11,780 nucleotides of DNA, taken from positions 1-11,780 of the forward strand of contig UQOG01000055.1 of assembly GCA_900542615.1 (NCBI GenBank). Direction: 5' to 3'. This stretch comes from an uncultured Eubacteriales bacterium. Lineage in GTDB: Bacteria; Bacillota; Clostridia; Christensenellales; CAG-138. Below the pieces are notes generated by a model. The model had not been told where the DNA came from, did no database searches, and saw only the letters and a program-made list of their open reading frames with translations. Below are positions 1-6,523 of the stretch, in pieces (position 1 is the first letter of the stretch; each line of letters begins with the position of its first letter). Both the position numbers and the translations under genes were made by a program.

Positions 1-36
1 CGGGGCGTGGGGCAGCCCCCCGCGCAACACCCCCCG

Positions 37-1728
37 TTACAAGCTACGATACAGATCCATGTACTGGCGGGCGCTCTTTTCCCAGGTAAAGTGGGCCCGC
101 ATACCCCGGGTCATGAGGCTGCGCCAAGAGGCGGGGTAGTCGTAGAAGCTCTCCAAGGCCCGGTTGAGGGCGCCCAGCATATCCCACACATCGTAATTGG
201 CGAAGGTAAAGCCCAGGCCCTCGTCGGTGAACTTATTGTAGGGTATGATACTATCCTTCAAGCCGCCGGTTTCCCGGACGATGGGCACGGAGCCATAGCG
301 CAGGGCAATGAGTTGGGCCAGGCCGCAGGGCTCGAACTGGGAGGGCATCAGGAACATATCGCTGCCCGCATAGACCCGGTTGGCCATGGGGGGATTATGC
401 TCCATCCAGCAGCCCACCCGGCCGGGCCAGCGCCAGCAGGCCCAGGAGAACAGCTGCTCATAATGCCGGTCGCCGGTACCCAGGATCAGGAACTGCATCC
501 GGCGGTTCATGAATTCCTCCATGGCCTGCTCGATCAGGTCCAGGCCCTTTTGATCGGTGAGCCGGGTCACCATGCCCACTACCGCCACCTCGGGGTCCGG
601 GTCCAGATGGAAGTATTCCTGCAGCTCCCGCTTGCACTTGGCCTTGCCCGAGAGGTCGTCCGGGCTGAAGTGGGCGGCGATGTGCGGGTCGGTGGTGGGA
701 TCGTACAGGTGTTCGTCCAGGCCGTTCATAATGCCGCTGACCCGGCCCCGGGCCCGGAGCACCCCGTCCAGGGTTTCCCCATAGGCGCTGGTCTGGATCT
801 CCCAGGCATAGGAGGGGCTCACGGTGGTCACCGCATCCGCCAGCACCAGGGCCGCCTTCATGAAGTTGGCCTTGCCGTAGTATTCCAGGCAATCCTGGCG
901 GAAGTGGCCGCCGCCCAGGCTCAGGAGCTCGGAGACAAAGGGCCAATCGAACACCCCCTGGTAGCGCAGGTTATGGATGGTAAACAGGGTGCGGATGGGG
1001 GAATAATCCGGCAGGCAATCATATTGCAGCTTCAAAAGGGCAATGGACATGGCCGCCTGCCAATCGTGGGCATGGAGCACGTTGGGGAAGAAGCCGATGT
1101 GGGGCATACAGTCCAGCACCGCCTTGGAGAAGAAGGCAAAGCGCTCCGCCTCGTCGTTGCAGAAGTGGCCGTAGATGTAGCTGCGGTTGAAGTAGTACTC
1201 ATTATCCACAAAATAATAGGGGATCCCGTCCAGCTCCAGGGCCTCGATGCCGCAATACTGGCTGCGCCAGCCCAGGGGCACCGGGAAGTCGCAGATATGG
1301 GTCATGCGATGCTTGAATTCATCGGGAATGGCGGAAAACTTGGGCAGGATGACCCGCACGTCCGCGCCCAGGGCTTTGAGCTGCTTGGGCAGGGCGCCGA
1401 TCACATCCGCCAGGCCGCCGGTTTTGACAAAGGGTACGCACTCGCTGGCGGCGATCAATACCCGCAGGGGCGGGGGGGCAGGCTGTTCAAACGCAGGATT
1501 CTGTTCCATAACCTTGGTTTCCTCCATGATTTCTTCCGGCTTTTTGTTTTTTTTCGGCGCCGCAATGGGTTTGGCCTTGGGCGCCTGTTTCTCGGCGGCA
1601 ATAGGCTTGGGCGCCTTGGGAGCCGCCGGTTTTTTCGGCGCGGCGGCCTTGGCGGGCGAGGCTTGGCGGGCAGGGATCCGGGCAGGGGCGGTGGATTGAA
1701 TGGGCTGGGTCGGCAGGATATCTGACAT
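37..1728 (-). CDS. glgA: Glycogen (starch) synthase, ADP-glucose type, GT5 family, with N-terminal extension
   Basis: Transfers glucose from ADP-glucose to the non-reducing end of an alpha-1,4-glucan in the cytoplasm. The protein has 563 residues from the ATG at 1728, chosen because AAAGGA lies 5 nt upstream; a TTG at 1749 would add 7 residues but has no ribosome binding site. The GT5 catalytic fold starts near residue 88 with LRVLIAASE. The ADP-glucose-binding KTGGLADV is at 102-109, HAHDW at 219-223, RLTDQKG at 389-395, EPCGL at 466-470 and ETGG at 486-489, so both Rossmann domains look complete. Family members usually begin right at the KVLF-like strand and run about 475-490 residues. The first 87 residues here are therefore extra, low-complexity and rich in Ala, Pro and Lys. 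It is the last glg gene, 282 nt after glgD with its own promoter candidate. Only 36 nt lie downstream in the window, holding a short GGGGC/GCCCC inverted repeat at 2-19. Confidence 0.96.
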   Translation of the reverse strand: MSDILPTQPIQSTAPARIPARQASPAKAAAPKKPAAPKAPKPIAAEKQAPKAKPIAAPKKNKKPEEIMEETKVMEQNPAFEQPAPPPLRVLIAASECVPFVKTGGLADVIGALPKQLKALGADVRVILPKFSAIPDEFKHRMTHICDFPVPLGWRSQYCGIEALELDGIPYYFVDNEYYFNRSYIYGHFCNDEAERFAFFSKAVLDCMPHIGFFPNVLHAHDWQAAMSIALLKLQYDCLPDYSPIRTLFTIHNLRYQGVFDWPFVSELLSLGGGHFRQDCLEYYGKANFMKAALVLADAVTTVSPSYAWEIQTSAYGETLDGVLRARGRVSGIMNGLDEHLYDPTTDPHIAAHFSPDDLSGKAKCKRELQEYFHLDPDPEVAVVGMVTRLTDQKGLDLIEQAMEEFMNRRMQFLILGTGDRHYEQLFSWACWRWPGRVGCWMEHNPPMANRVYAGSDMFLMPSQFEPCGLAQLIALRYGSVPIVRETGGLKDSIIPYNKFTDEGLGFTFANYDVWDMLGALNRALESFYDYPASWRSLMTRGMRAHFTWEKSARQYMDLYRSL

Positions 1729-1828
1729 GGCGTTCCTTTCCGGCGCCAACCGCGGGCAAACGCCGGAGGCGGCCGCGCCTTACCAAAGCTGGAGGTCCGT
1801 TCCGCCGGCCATGCGGGGCCCGGCCTCA

Positions 1829-1856
1829 ATTATCCAATATATACCAGGAGCGGCAA
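1829..1856 (-). promoter_or_regulatory. Candidate sigma-A promoter for glgA
   Basis: On the minus strand TTGCCG (1856-1851) lies 16 bp from GATAAT (1834-1829), in an AT-rich island within otherwise very GC-rich spacer. The predicted start near 1822 gives a leader of about 94 nt to the glgA ATG. An alternative reading in the same island is TTGCGC, 17 bp, TATATT. Judged by eye against the TTGACA/TATAAT consensus. Confidence 0.5.
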
Positions 1857-1875
1857 CCGCGCAAGCCTTTGGCCG

Positions 1876-1893
1876 AAAAACGCGGAATGCCGC
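1876..1893 (-). terminator. Weak hairpin with U tract, minus strand, upstream of the glgA promoter
   Basis: On the minus strand GCGG, loop CATT, CCGC is followed by GTTTTT. The stem is only 4 bp, but it is all G-C and has a proper U tract. It lies between glgD and the glgA promoter and could back up the stronger hairpin at 1944-1969. Low certainty. Confidence 0.3.
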
Positions 1894-1943
1894 TCCCATC
1901 AGACAAGCCATCGGGTCTGTCCGGCTTCCGCGCAAGGCCGCAA

Positions 1944-1969
1944 AGGCCCGGGGCTTGCGCCCCGGGCCT
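1944..1969 (-). terminator. Strong GC-rich hairpin after glgD (terminator or attenuator)
   Basis: A perfect 11-bp inverted repeat, AGGCCCGGGGC, with a 4-nt loop and its complement, starting about 42 nt past the glgD stop. Read on the minus strand it is followed by TTTGCGG, so the U tract is short. It probably ends or attenuates the glgBCD transcript before glgA. The repeat is symmetric, so the strand is inferred from context. Confidence 0.5.
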
Positions 1970-2010
1970 CCTCCATGGCCGGCCCGAAGCGAATCGGCCC
2001 GGGACCGGGC

Positions 2011-3135
2011 TTAGATGCTGCTGCCCTTGCGGATGATCACCGGGAAGCTGTCGTAGCCCGCCAGGCGGCGGCCGCTGTGGACGGTACAGCCCTTATCCAG
2101 GATCACATGGTCCAGCTCGCAGCCATCGTGGATGTCGCAGCCTTGAAGCACCAGGCAATTGGTCAGCTTGGCGCCCTTGCCCACCTTGACGCCCCGGAAC
2201 AGCACGCAGCCTTCCACCTCGCCCTCGATCACGCAGCCGTCCGCCACCAGGCTGTTGGACACCTTTGCGTCGGTCAGGTACCGGGCGGGCACCTCGTCCT
2301 TGACCTTGGTGTAGATGGGGTGCTCCGGATTGAACAGGTCGTTGCGCACCTCCCGCTGGAGGCAGTTCATGTTGTGGGTGAAATAGGAGGGGATGGAGCT
2401 CAGGCAGCCCACATAGCCGTCGTAGCGCCAGCCGAAAATCTTGAGGGTATTCACCTTGCGCAGCAGCACGTCCCGGATGAAATCCGTATACCCGTGGCTC
2501 ACGCCCTCCTCGATGAGATACTCCAGCAGGGATTTTTCCATCATGAACACGTCGCAGGCGGAGTGGCAGCTGGTGGGCCTATAAGGGTTCACCTGCAGGT
2601 CCGTCACCCGGCCGTCCGGATTCAGGTCCATGCGCAGCTCATCGAACTGGTCGTCGCTGTGGCCGGCGGGCACGTCGTTATACATAATGGTAATATCCGC
2701 GCCGGTGCTGATGTGCTGCTCGATCATGGCGTGGAAGGTGGTGTTGAACACCGTATGGCTCCCCGTCAGGATCACATACCGCTGGGCGCTGCGGCGGATA
2801 TACCCCAGCACCGAGCGCAGGGCGTCCAGGGTGCCCTTGTAGATGCCCGTGTTATCATGGGTCACGAAAGGGGGCAGGATAAAGAGCCCGTCATGCTTGC
2901 GGTGGAGCTCCCATTCCTTGCCGGAGCCCAGGTGGTCCATCAGGGAGTGATAATTCTTCTGGGCGATGATGCCCACGTTGGACAGGCCCGTATTCACCAG
3001 GCTGGAGAGGACGAAGTCGATGCAGCGATAGCGGCCGGCAAAGGGTACCGCGGCCACGGACCGGGAAAAGGTCAGGTCCCTTAGCTGCATACTGGATTCG
3101 CCCGTATAGATCAAACCGAAAACCTTACCCTGCAT
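2011..3135 (-). CDS. glgD: GlgD, regulatory-type subunit of glucose-1-phosphate adenylyltransferase
   Basis: Paralogue of GlgC that in Bacillota forms a hetero-oligomer with GlgC and raises ADP-glucose pyrophosphorylase activity. The protein has 374 residues from the ATG at 3135, which has AAGGAGG 6 nt upstream, inside the end of glgC. The fold is recognisable from GRYRCIDFVLSS at about 34-45 and FILPPF at about 85-90, with a C-terminal half of hexapeptide-like left-handed beta-helix repeats. Two catalytic motifs are degenerate. The nucleotide-binding GGxGxRL loop is replaced by YTGESSMQL, and the metal-binding GDH is replaced by GSH in LTGSHTVFN. This is the known GlgD pattern and indicates a non-catalytic partner. 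glgC ends 1 nt before it, so translation is probably coupled and gives matched amounts of the two subunits. Confidence 0.93.
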   Translation of the reverse strand: MQGKVFGLIYTGESSMQLRDLTFSRSVAAVPFAGRYRCIDFVLSSLVNTGLSNVGIIAQKNYHSLMDHLGSGKEWELHRKHDGLFILPPFVTHDNTGIYKGTLDALRSVLGYIRRSAQRYVILTGSHTVFNTTFHAMIEQHISTGADITIMYNDVPAGHSDDQFDELRMDLNPDGRVTDLQVNPYRPTSCHSACDVFMMEKSLLEYLIEEGVSHGYTDFIRDVLLRKVNTLKIFGWRYDGYVGCLSSIPSYFTHNMNCLQREVRNDLFNPEHPIYTKVKDEVPARYLTDAKVSNSLVADGCVIEGEVEGCVLFRGVKVGKGAKLTNCLVLQGCDIHDGCELDHVILDKGCTVHSGRRLAGYDSFPVIIRKGSSI

Positions 3136-3136
3136 C

Positions 3137-4384
3137 CTATGCCTCCTTGCTCCGGCCATAGATGCCGGTATTGACGATCATGCCCACGGGGACCCGGCTA
3201 TGGTCGGCGATCTCCGTGCCGCTGGCGATCAGGGTGATATCCCCGGTCAGGGCGGTGTCGTAATCCCCGTCGGAGGGCAGGCGGTCCGCCCCCACCTGGG
3301 CGCCTTCGCCCACGATGGAGTTTTCCCCCACAATGGCCTTGCGGAGCACCGCGCCCTTTTTCACATGGGCGCCGGGCATCAGCACGCAATCGTCCACGGT
3401 GGCGTCCTCCTCCACGGTGCAGCCTGCGAACAGGATGCTATGGTGGACGCTGCCCATCACCTCGCAGCCCTCGGTCACCAGGGAATCGATGATGCTGGCG
3501 TCCTTGCCCACGCAATGGGGGGGCATGATGGGGGATTTGCTGTAGATCCGCCAGGGCTTGTTCTTATCCAGCCGGCTGGAAAGGTCCAGCAGGGGCGGGT
3601 GGGAGAGAATATCCATATTGGCCTCCCACAGGCTCTGGACCGTCCCCACGTCCTTCCAATAGTCGTTGAACTCATAGGCGTGCATCTTGCAGCCCGCGTT
3701 GAGCATATTGGGGATGATGTTCTTCCCGAAGTCGTTTTCCGAATTGGGGTCCTTGGCGTCTGCGATCAGGTATTGCTTGAGCACCGGCCAGGAGAAGATG
3801 TAGATGCCCATGGACGCCTTGTTGCTCTTGGGGTTCTTGGGCTTCTCCTCAAACTCGATGATATCCCCCCGCTCGTTGGTATTCATGATGCCGAAGCGGT
3901 GGGCCTCCTCCATGGGCACGCTGCGCACGGCGATGGTGGCGTCCGCCTGGTTATCCACGTGCTCCTTGAGCACCTTGGAATAATCCATCTTATAGATGTG
4001 GTCGCCGGAGAGGATCAGCACGTATTCCGGATCGTACCGGTCCACAAAGGGGATATTCTGATAGATGGCGTTGGCCGTGCCGGAATACCATTCTCCCCGG
4101 CTGCCGGATACATAGGGCGGGAGCACGAAAACGCCGCCGCTGTTCCGGTCCAGATCCCAGGCCTGGCCCGTTCCGATATAGGCGTTGAGCTCCATGGGCT
4201 CATATTGGGTCAGCACGCCCACGGTGTCGATATCGGAATTGACGCAGTTGGAAAGGGGGAAATCGATGATGCGATACCTCCCGCCAAAGGGTACGGCTGG
4301 CTTTGCCATGCGGTTGGTGAGAACGCTAAGTCGGCTGCCCTGTCCCCCGGCCAACAGCATGGCTACCACTTTTTTCTTGATCAT
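3137..4384 (-). CDS. glgC: Glucose-1-phosphate adenylyltransferase (ADP-glucose pyrophosphorylase), catalytic subunit
   Basis: Makes ADP-glucose and pyrophosphate from ATP and glucose-1-phosphate, the committed and usually allosterically controlled step of bacterial glycogen synthesis. The protein has 415 residues, normal for the family. Intact motifs are the nucleotide loop GGQGSRL (13-19), GGRYRIIDF (34-42), the metal-binding SGDHIYKMD (126-134, Asp128 matching the catalytic Asp of E. coli GlgC), EFEEKP (177-182, Lys181 matching the glucose-1-phosphate-binding lysine) and YWKDVGT (242-248). The C-terminal part is a left-handed beta-helix with hexapeptide-like turns. The ATG overlaps the glgB stop as ATGA, so translation is probably coupled. 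Its own SD-like AGGAGGGAG sits rather far away (10-12 nt), which also favours coupling. The final codons carry the glgD ribosome binding site. Confidence 0.97.
   Translation of the reverse strand: MIKKKVVAMLLAGGQGSRLSVLTNRMAKPAVPFGGRYRIIDFPLSNCVNSDIDTVGVLTQYEPMELNAYIGTGQAWDLDRNSGGVFVLPPYVSGSRGEWYSGTANAIYQNIPFVDRYDPEYVLILSGDHIYKMDYSKVLKEHVDNQADATIAVRSVPMEEAHRFGIMNTNERGDIIEFEEKPKNPKSNKASMGIYIFSWPVLKQYLIADAKDPNSENDFGKNIIPNMLNAGCKMHAYEFNDYWKDVGTVQSLWEANMDILSHPPLLDLSSRLDKNKPWRIYSKSPIMPPHCVGKDASIIDSLVTEGCEVMGSVHHSILFAGCTVEEDATVDDCVLMPGAHVKKGAVLRKAIVGENSIVGEGAQVGADRLPSDGDYDTALTGDITLIASGTEIADHSRVPVGMIVNTGIYGRSKEA
3142..3148 (-). promoter_or_regulatory. glgD ribosome binding site embedded in the glgC 3' end
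   Basis: AAGGAGG on the minus strand, 6 nt before the glgD ATG, encoded within the last codons (Ser-Lys-Glu-Ala-stop) of glgC. It fixes the glgD start at 3135 rather than the upstream in-frame possibility. Confidence 0.8.
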
Positions 4385-6315
4385 GGTTTTTCGCTCCCTC
4401 CTGTTTTCGTCACAGCCCGCCTGCCCCGCTTCAGGTTGGGTTTGGGCTTGGGCCGGGGCTGCGCCTTTAGATAGTAATACACCGCCTCGTAGGGCGACAG
4501 CATAATATCCACATACTCCCCGCCATAGCCATCCTCCTGGCTCTTGAGCCCGCTGACCTCCCGGAAGTCCACGTTGGACAGGGCCTGGGAAAGCACATAG
4601 GGCCTGGGTAGATGGATCCGGTAGGGATCATGCTTCACCGGCGTAAAGTTGAAGGCGCACAGCAGCTCGTTGCCCTTGCTGTCCCGGCGGATGAACACCA
4701 GGATGCTGTGGGCGCTATCGTCCACGCTGAGCCATTCAAAGCCCCGCCAGTCATCGTCCTGCTCGTACAGGGCGGGGGTATTCCCATAGAACCGGTTCAG
4801 CTGCCGGCTGAATACCTGCATATCCTGGTGGGCCGGGTAGCCCAGCAGGAACCAATCCAGGCTCTTGCGGAAATCCCACTCGATAAACTGGCCGAATTCG
4901 CTGCCCATGAAGTTGAGCTTTTTCCCCGGATGGGCAAATTGGTACATCAGCAGCAGCCTCAGCTGCCGGAACTTATCCTCGTATTCCCCGGGCATCCGGC
5001 CGATGAGGGAGCACTTGCCGTGCACCACCTCGTCGTGGGACAGGGGCAGGATATAGTGCTCGGAAAAGGCGTAGCACATGGAGAAGGTCACCTGGTCGTG
5101 GTGCCACTTGCGGAATAAGCTATCCATGGACATGTAGCTGAGGGTGTCGTTCATCCAGCCCATGTTCCATTTATAGTCGAAGCCCAGGCCGCCCTCCTCC
5201 GGGGGGGCGGTGATGCCGGCAAAGGCCGTGCTTTCCTCCGCGATGAGAATGGCCCCGGGGATCTCCCGGCGCACCGCCACGGATAGCTGCCGGAACAGCT
5301 CGATGGCCCCCAGGTTCTCCTTGCCCCCATACCGGTTGGGCAGCCAATCCCCATCCTGCCGGCCATAGTCCAGGTACAGCATACAGCTCACCGCATCGAC
5401 CCGGAGGCCGTCCACATGGTATTCCTTGAGGAAATAGATGGCGTTGGACAGCAGGAAGGAGCGGACTTCATTCTTTTCGTAGTTGAAGAGCATGGTGCCC
5501 CAATGGGGCTGCTCCCCCCGCCGGGAATCCGGATGCTCGAACAGGGGGGTGCCGTCAAAGCGCCGCAGCCCCTGCTCATCCCGGCAGAAATGGGCGGGCA
5601 CCCAGTCCAGGATCACCCCGATGCCGTTTTCATGGCATACGTCCACAAAGTGCTTGAAATCCTGGGGCGTTCCATACCGGGCCGTGATGGCGTAGTAGCC
5701 GGTGATCTGATAGCCCCAGCTATCGTCCAGGGGATATTCGCATACGGGCATCAGCTCGATGTGGGTATACCCCATCTCCACCACGTAGCGCACCAGCTCC
5801 TGGCTCATATCGTTGAATGTTAACCCCTGCTTCCAGGAGCCGGGGTGCACCTCGTAGATATTCATGGGGGCGGTATGGTGATCCTGCACCGCTCGGCGGG
5901 CCATATAGACCCCGTCGTTCCATTGATAGCCCCCGATATCCCAGATGCAGGAGGCGGTATTGGGCCGCAGCTGGCTGGCAAAGCCGAAGGGATCCGCCTT
6001 ATAGAGGACCTCCCCCTCCTGGGTGCGGATGGCGTATTTATACGCGTCCCCTTCATGGGCGATGCCGATGAACACCTGCCATACCCCCGTGGTGCCGATG
6101 GGCTCCATGGGGTCCGCCTCCAGGTTCCAGCCGTTGAAGCTGCCCACCACGCTCACCGCCGCCGCGTTGGGCGCCCACACCGCAAACCGGTAGGCCGGAT
6201 ACCCGTCCTTTTCCACCGCATGGCAGCCCAAGGTGAGATATGAATAGATATTGGTGCCTTCTGCCCACAAATAAAGGTCTTGCTGGCTGATATTCGCGTT
6301 CAAATTTGACCTCAC
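4381..6315 (-). CDS. glgB: 1,4-alpha-glucan branching enzyme (GH13)
   Basis: Cuts an alpha-1,4-glucan chain and rejoins it as an alpha-1,6 branch, giving glycogen its branched form. The protein has 644 residues, in the usual bacterial range. An N-terminal CBM48-like domain covers roughly 25-125 (FAVWAPNA, VGSFNGWN). The GH13 barrel follows, with YEVHPGSW (154-161), GYYAITARYG, the nucleophile Asp307 in GLRVDAV, the acid Glu360 in LIAEEST, and His427/Asp428 in SHDEVVHGK. A C-terminal beta domain follows, then an unusual basic, Pro-rich tail (about 618-644). The GTG at 6315 comes right after an in-frame stop, so it is the furthest possible start. A TTG at 6303, preceded by AGGTGAGG at good spacing, is a credible alternative and shortens the protein by 4 residues. 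First gene of the operon, overlapping glgC by 4 nt. Confidence 0.96.
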   Translation of the reverse strand: MRSNLNANISQQDLYLWAEGTNIYSYLTLGCHAVEKDGYPAYRFAVWAPNAAAVSVVGSFNGWNLEADPMEPIGTTGVWQVFIGIAHEGDAYKYAIRTQEGEVLYKADPFGFASQLRPNTASCIWDIGGYQWNDGVYMARRAVQDHHTAPMNIYEVHPGSWKQGLTFNDMSQELVRYVVEMGYTHIELMPVCEYPLDDSWGYQITGYYAITARYGTPQDFKHFVDVCHENGIGVILDWVPAHFCRDEQGLRRFDGTPLFEHPDSRRGEQPHWGTMLFNYEKNEVRSFLLSNAIYFLKEYHVDGLRVDAVSCMLYLDYGRQDGDWLPNRYGGKENLGAIELFRQLSVAVRREIPGAILIAEESTAFAGITAPPEEGGLGFDYKWNMGWMNDTLSYMSMDSLFRKWHHDQVTFSMCYAFSEHYILPLSHDEVVHGKCSLIGRMPGEYEDKFRQLRLLLMYQFAHPGKKLNFMGSEFGQFIEWDFRKSLDWFLLGYPAHQDMQVFSRQLNRFYGNTPALYEQDDDWRGFEWLSVDDSAHSILVFIRRDSKGNELLCAFNFTPVKHDPYRIHLPRPYVLSQALSNVDFREVSGLKSQEDGYGGEYVDIMLSPYEAVYYYLKAQPRPKPKPNLKRGRRAVTKTGGSEKP

Positions 6316-6350
6316 CTACCCCTGTTTCATTGTTAAAAAGCATCAAGTAA

Positions 6351-6365
6351 ATGATATTTTATCAT
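6351..6365 (-). promoter_or_regulatory. AT-rich inverted repeat in the glgB leader
   Basis: ATGATA, 3 nt, TATCAT: perfect 6-bp arms about 36 nt upstream of the glgB start. It could be an operator or a weak leader hairpin. No known regulator motif is recognised. Confidence 0.3.
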
Positions 6366-6407
6366 CAAACATGACCGCAGACAAGGGCCTGCTTCCAGGA
6401 AATGTCT

Positions 6408-6435
6408 TTGCTCCCCGGCGCAAGTGTATTATACT
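6408..6435 (+). promoter_or_regulatory. Candidate promoter for lplA
   Basis: TTGCTC (6408-6413), 16 bp, TATACT (6430-6435). The -10 box is good and the -35 is weak. The predicted start near 6442 gives a leader of about 80 nt. The same bases read on the minus strand contain a perfect TATAAT (6433-6428) without a matching -35, so this site could also fire towards glgB. Confidence 0.4.
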
Positions 6436-6487
6436 AGATGTACGCCGTGGAAATAGCTAGCAGTGTTATCTATGTATACCTAGTATA
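6430..6487. repeat. 8-bp inverted repeat joining the two facing -10 boxes
   Basis: TATACTAG at 6430-6437 and CTAGTATA at 6480-6487 are exact inverted copies 42 bp apart. Each arm contains the -10 hexamer of one of the two opposing promoter candidates. The overlapping palindromes TAGCTA and GCTAGC (6454-6461) lie between the arms, close to the dyad centre. Confidence 0.6.
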
Positions 6488-6510
6488 GCGGCAATCTACC
6501 AAAATTGCAA
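6482..6510 (-). promoter_or_regulatory. Sigma-A-type promoter for glgBCD
   Basis: On the minus strand TTGCAA (6510-6505), exactly 17 bp, TATACT (6487-6482). This is one of the best consensus matches in the window. The start would lie near 6475, giving a leader of about 160 nt before glgB. The -35 box overlaps the spacer just before the lplA ribosome binding site, and RNA polymerase from here would move against that from the lplA promoter at 6408-6435. Confidence 0.6.
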
Positions 6511-6523
6511 GGCAGGTACAAGG

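Noticed and set aside
2..19. GGGGC/GCCCC inverted repeat downstream of glgA as its terminator
   Set aside because: The stem is only 5 bp, no U tract follows on the minus strand, and the window ends here, so it cannot be supported as a terminator.
7..1725. Plus-strand ORF of 572 codons antisense to glgA
   Set aside because: It is the reverse reading of glgA. The GC-rich codon bias keeps stops out of this frame; there is no ribosome binding site or recognisable domain, and the composition is Gly/His/Ala-rich.
1975..4474. Long plus-strand ORFs antisense to glgD and glgC (1975-3084 and 3200-4474)
   Set aside because: Same antisense effect: they mirror well-recognised GlgD and GlgC coding frames and show no family motifs of their own.
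6053..6346. Minus-strand ORF starting upstream of glgB in another frame, considered as a leader gene or frameshifted GlgB N-terminus
   Set aside because: It runs out of frame through the CBM48-coding part of glgB. The glgB frame itself is intact from its GTG/TTG start and contains the expected N-terminal domain, so no frameshift is needed.
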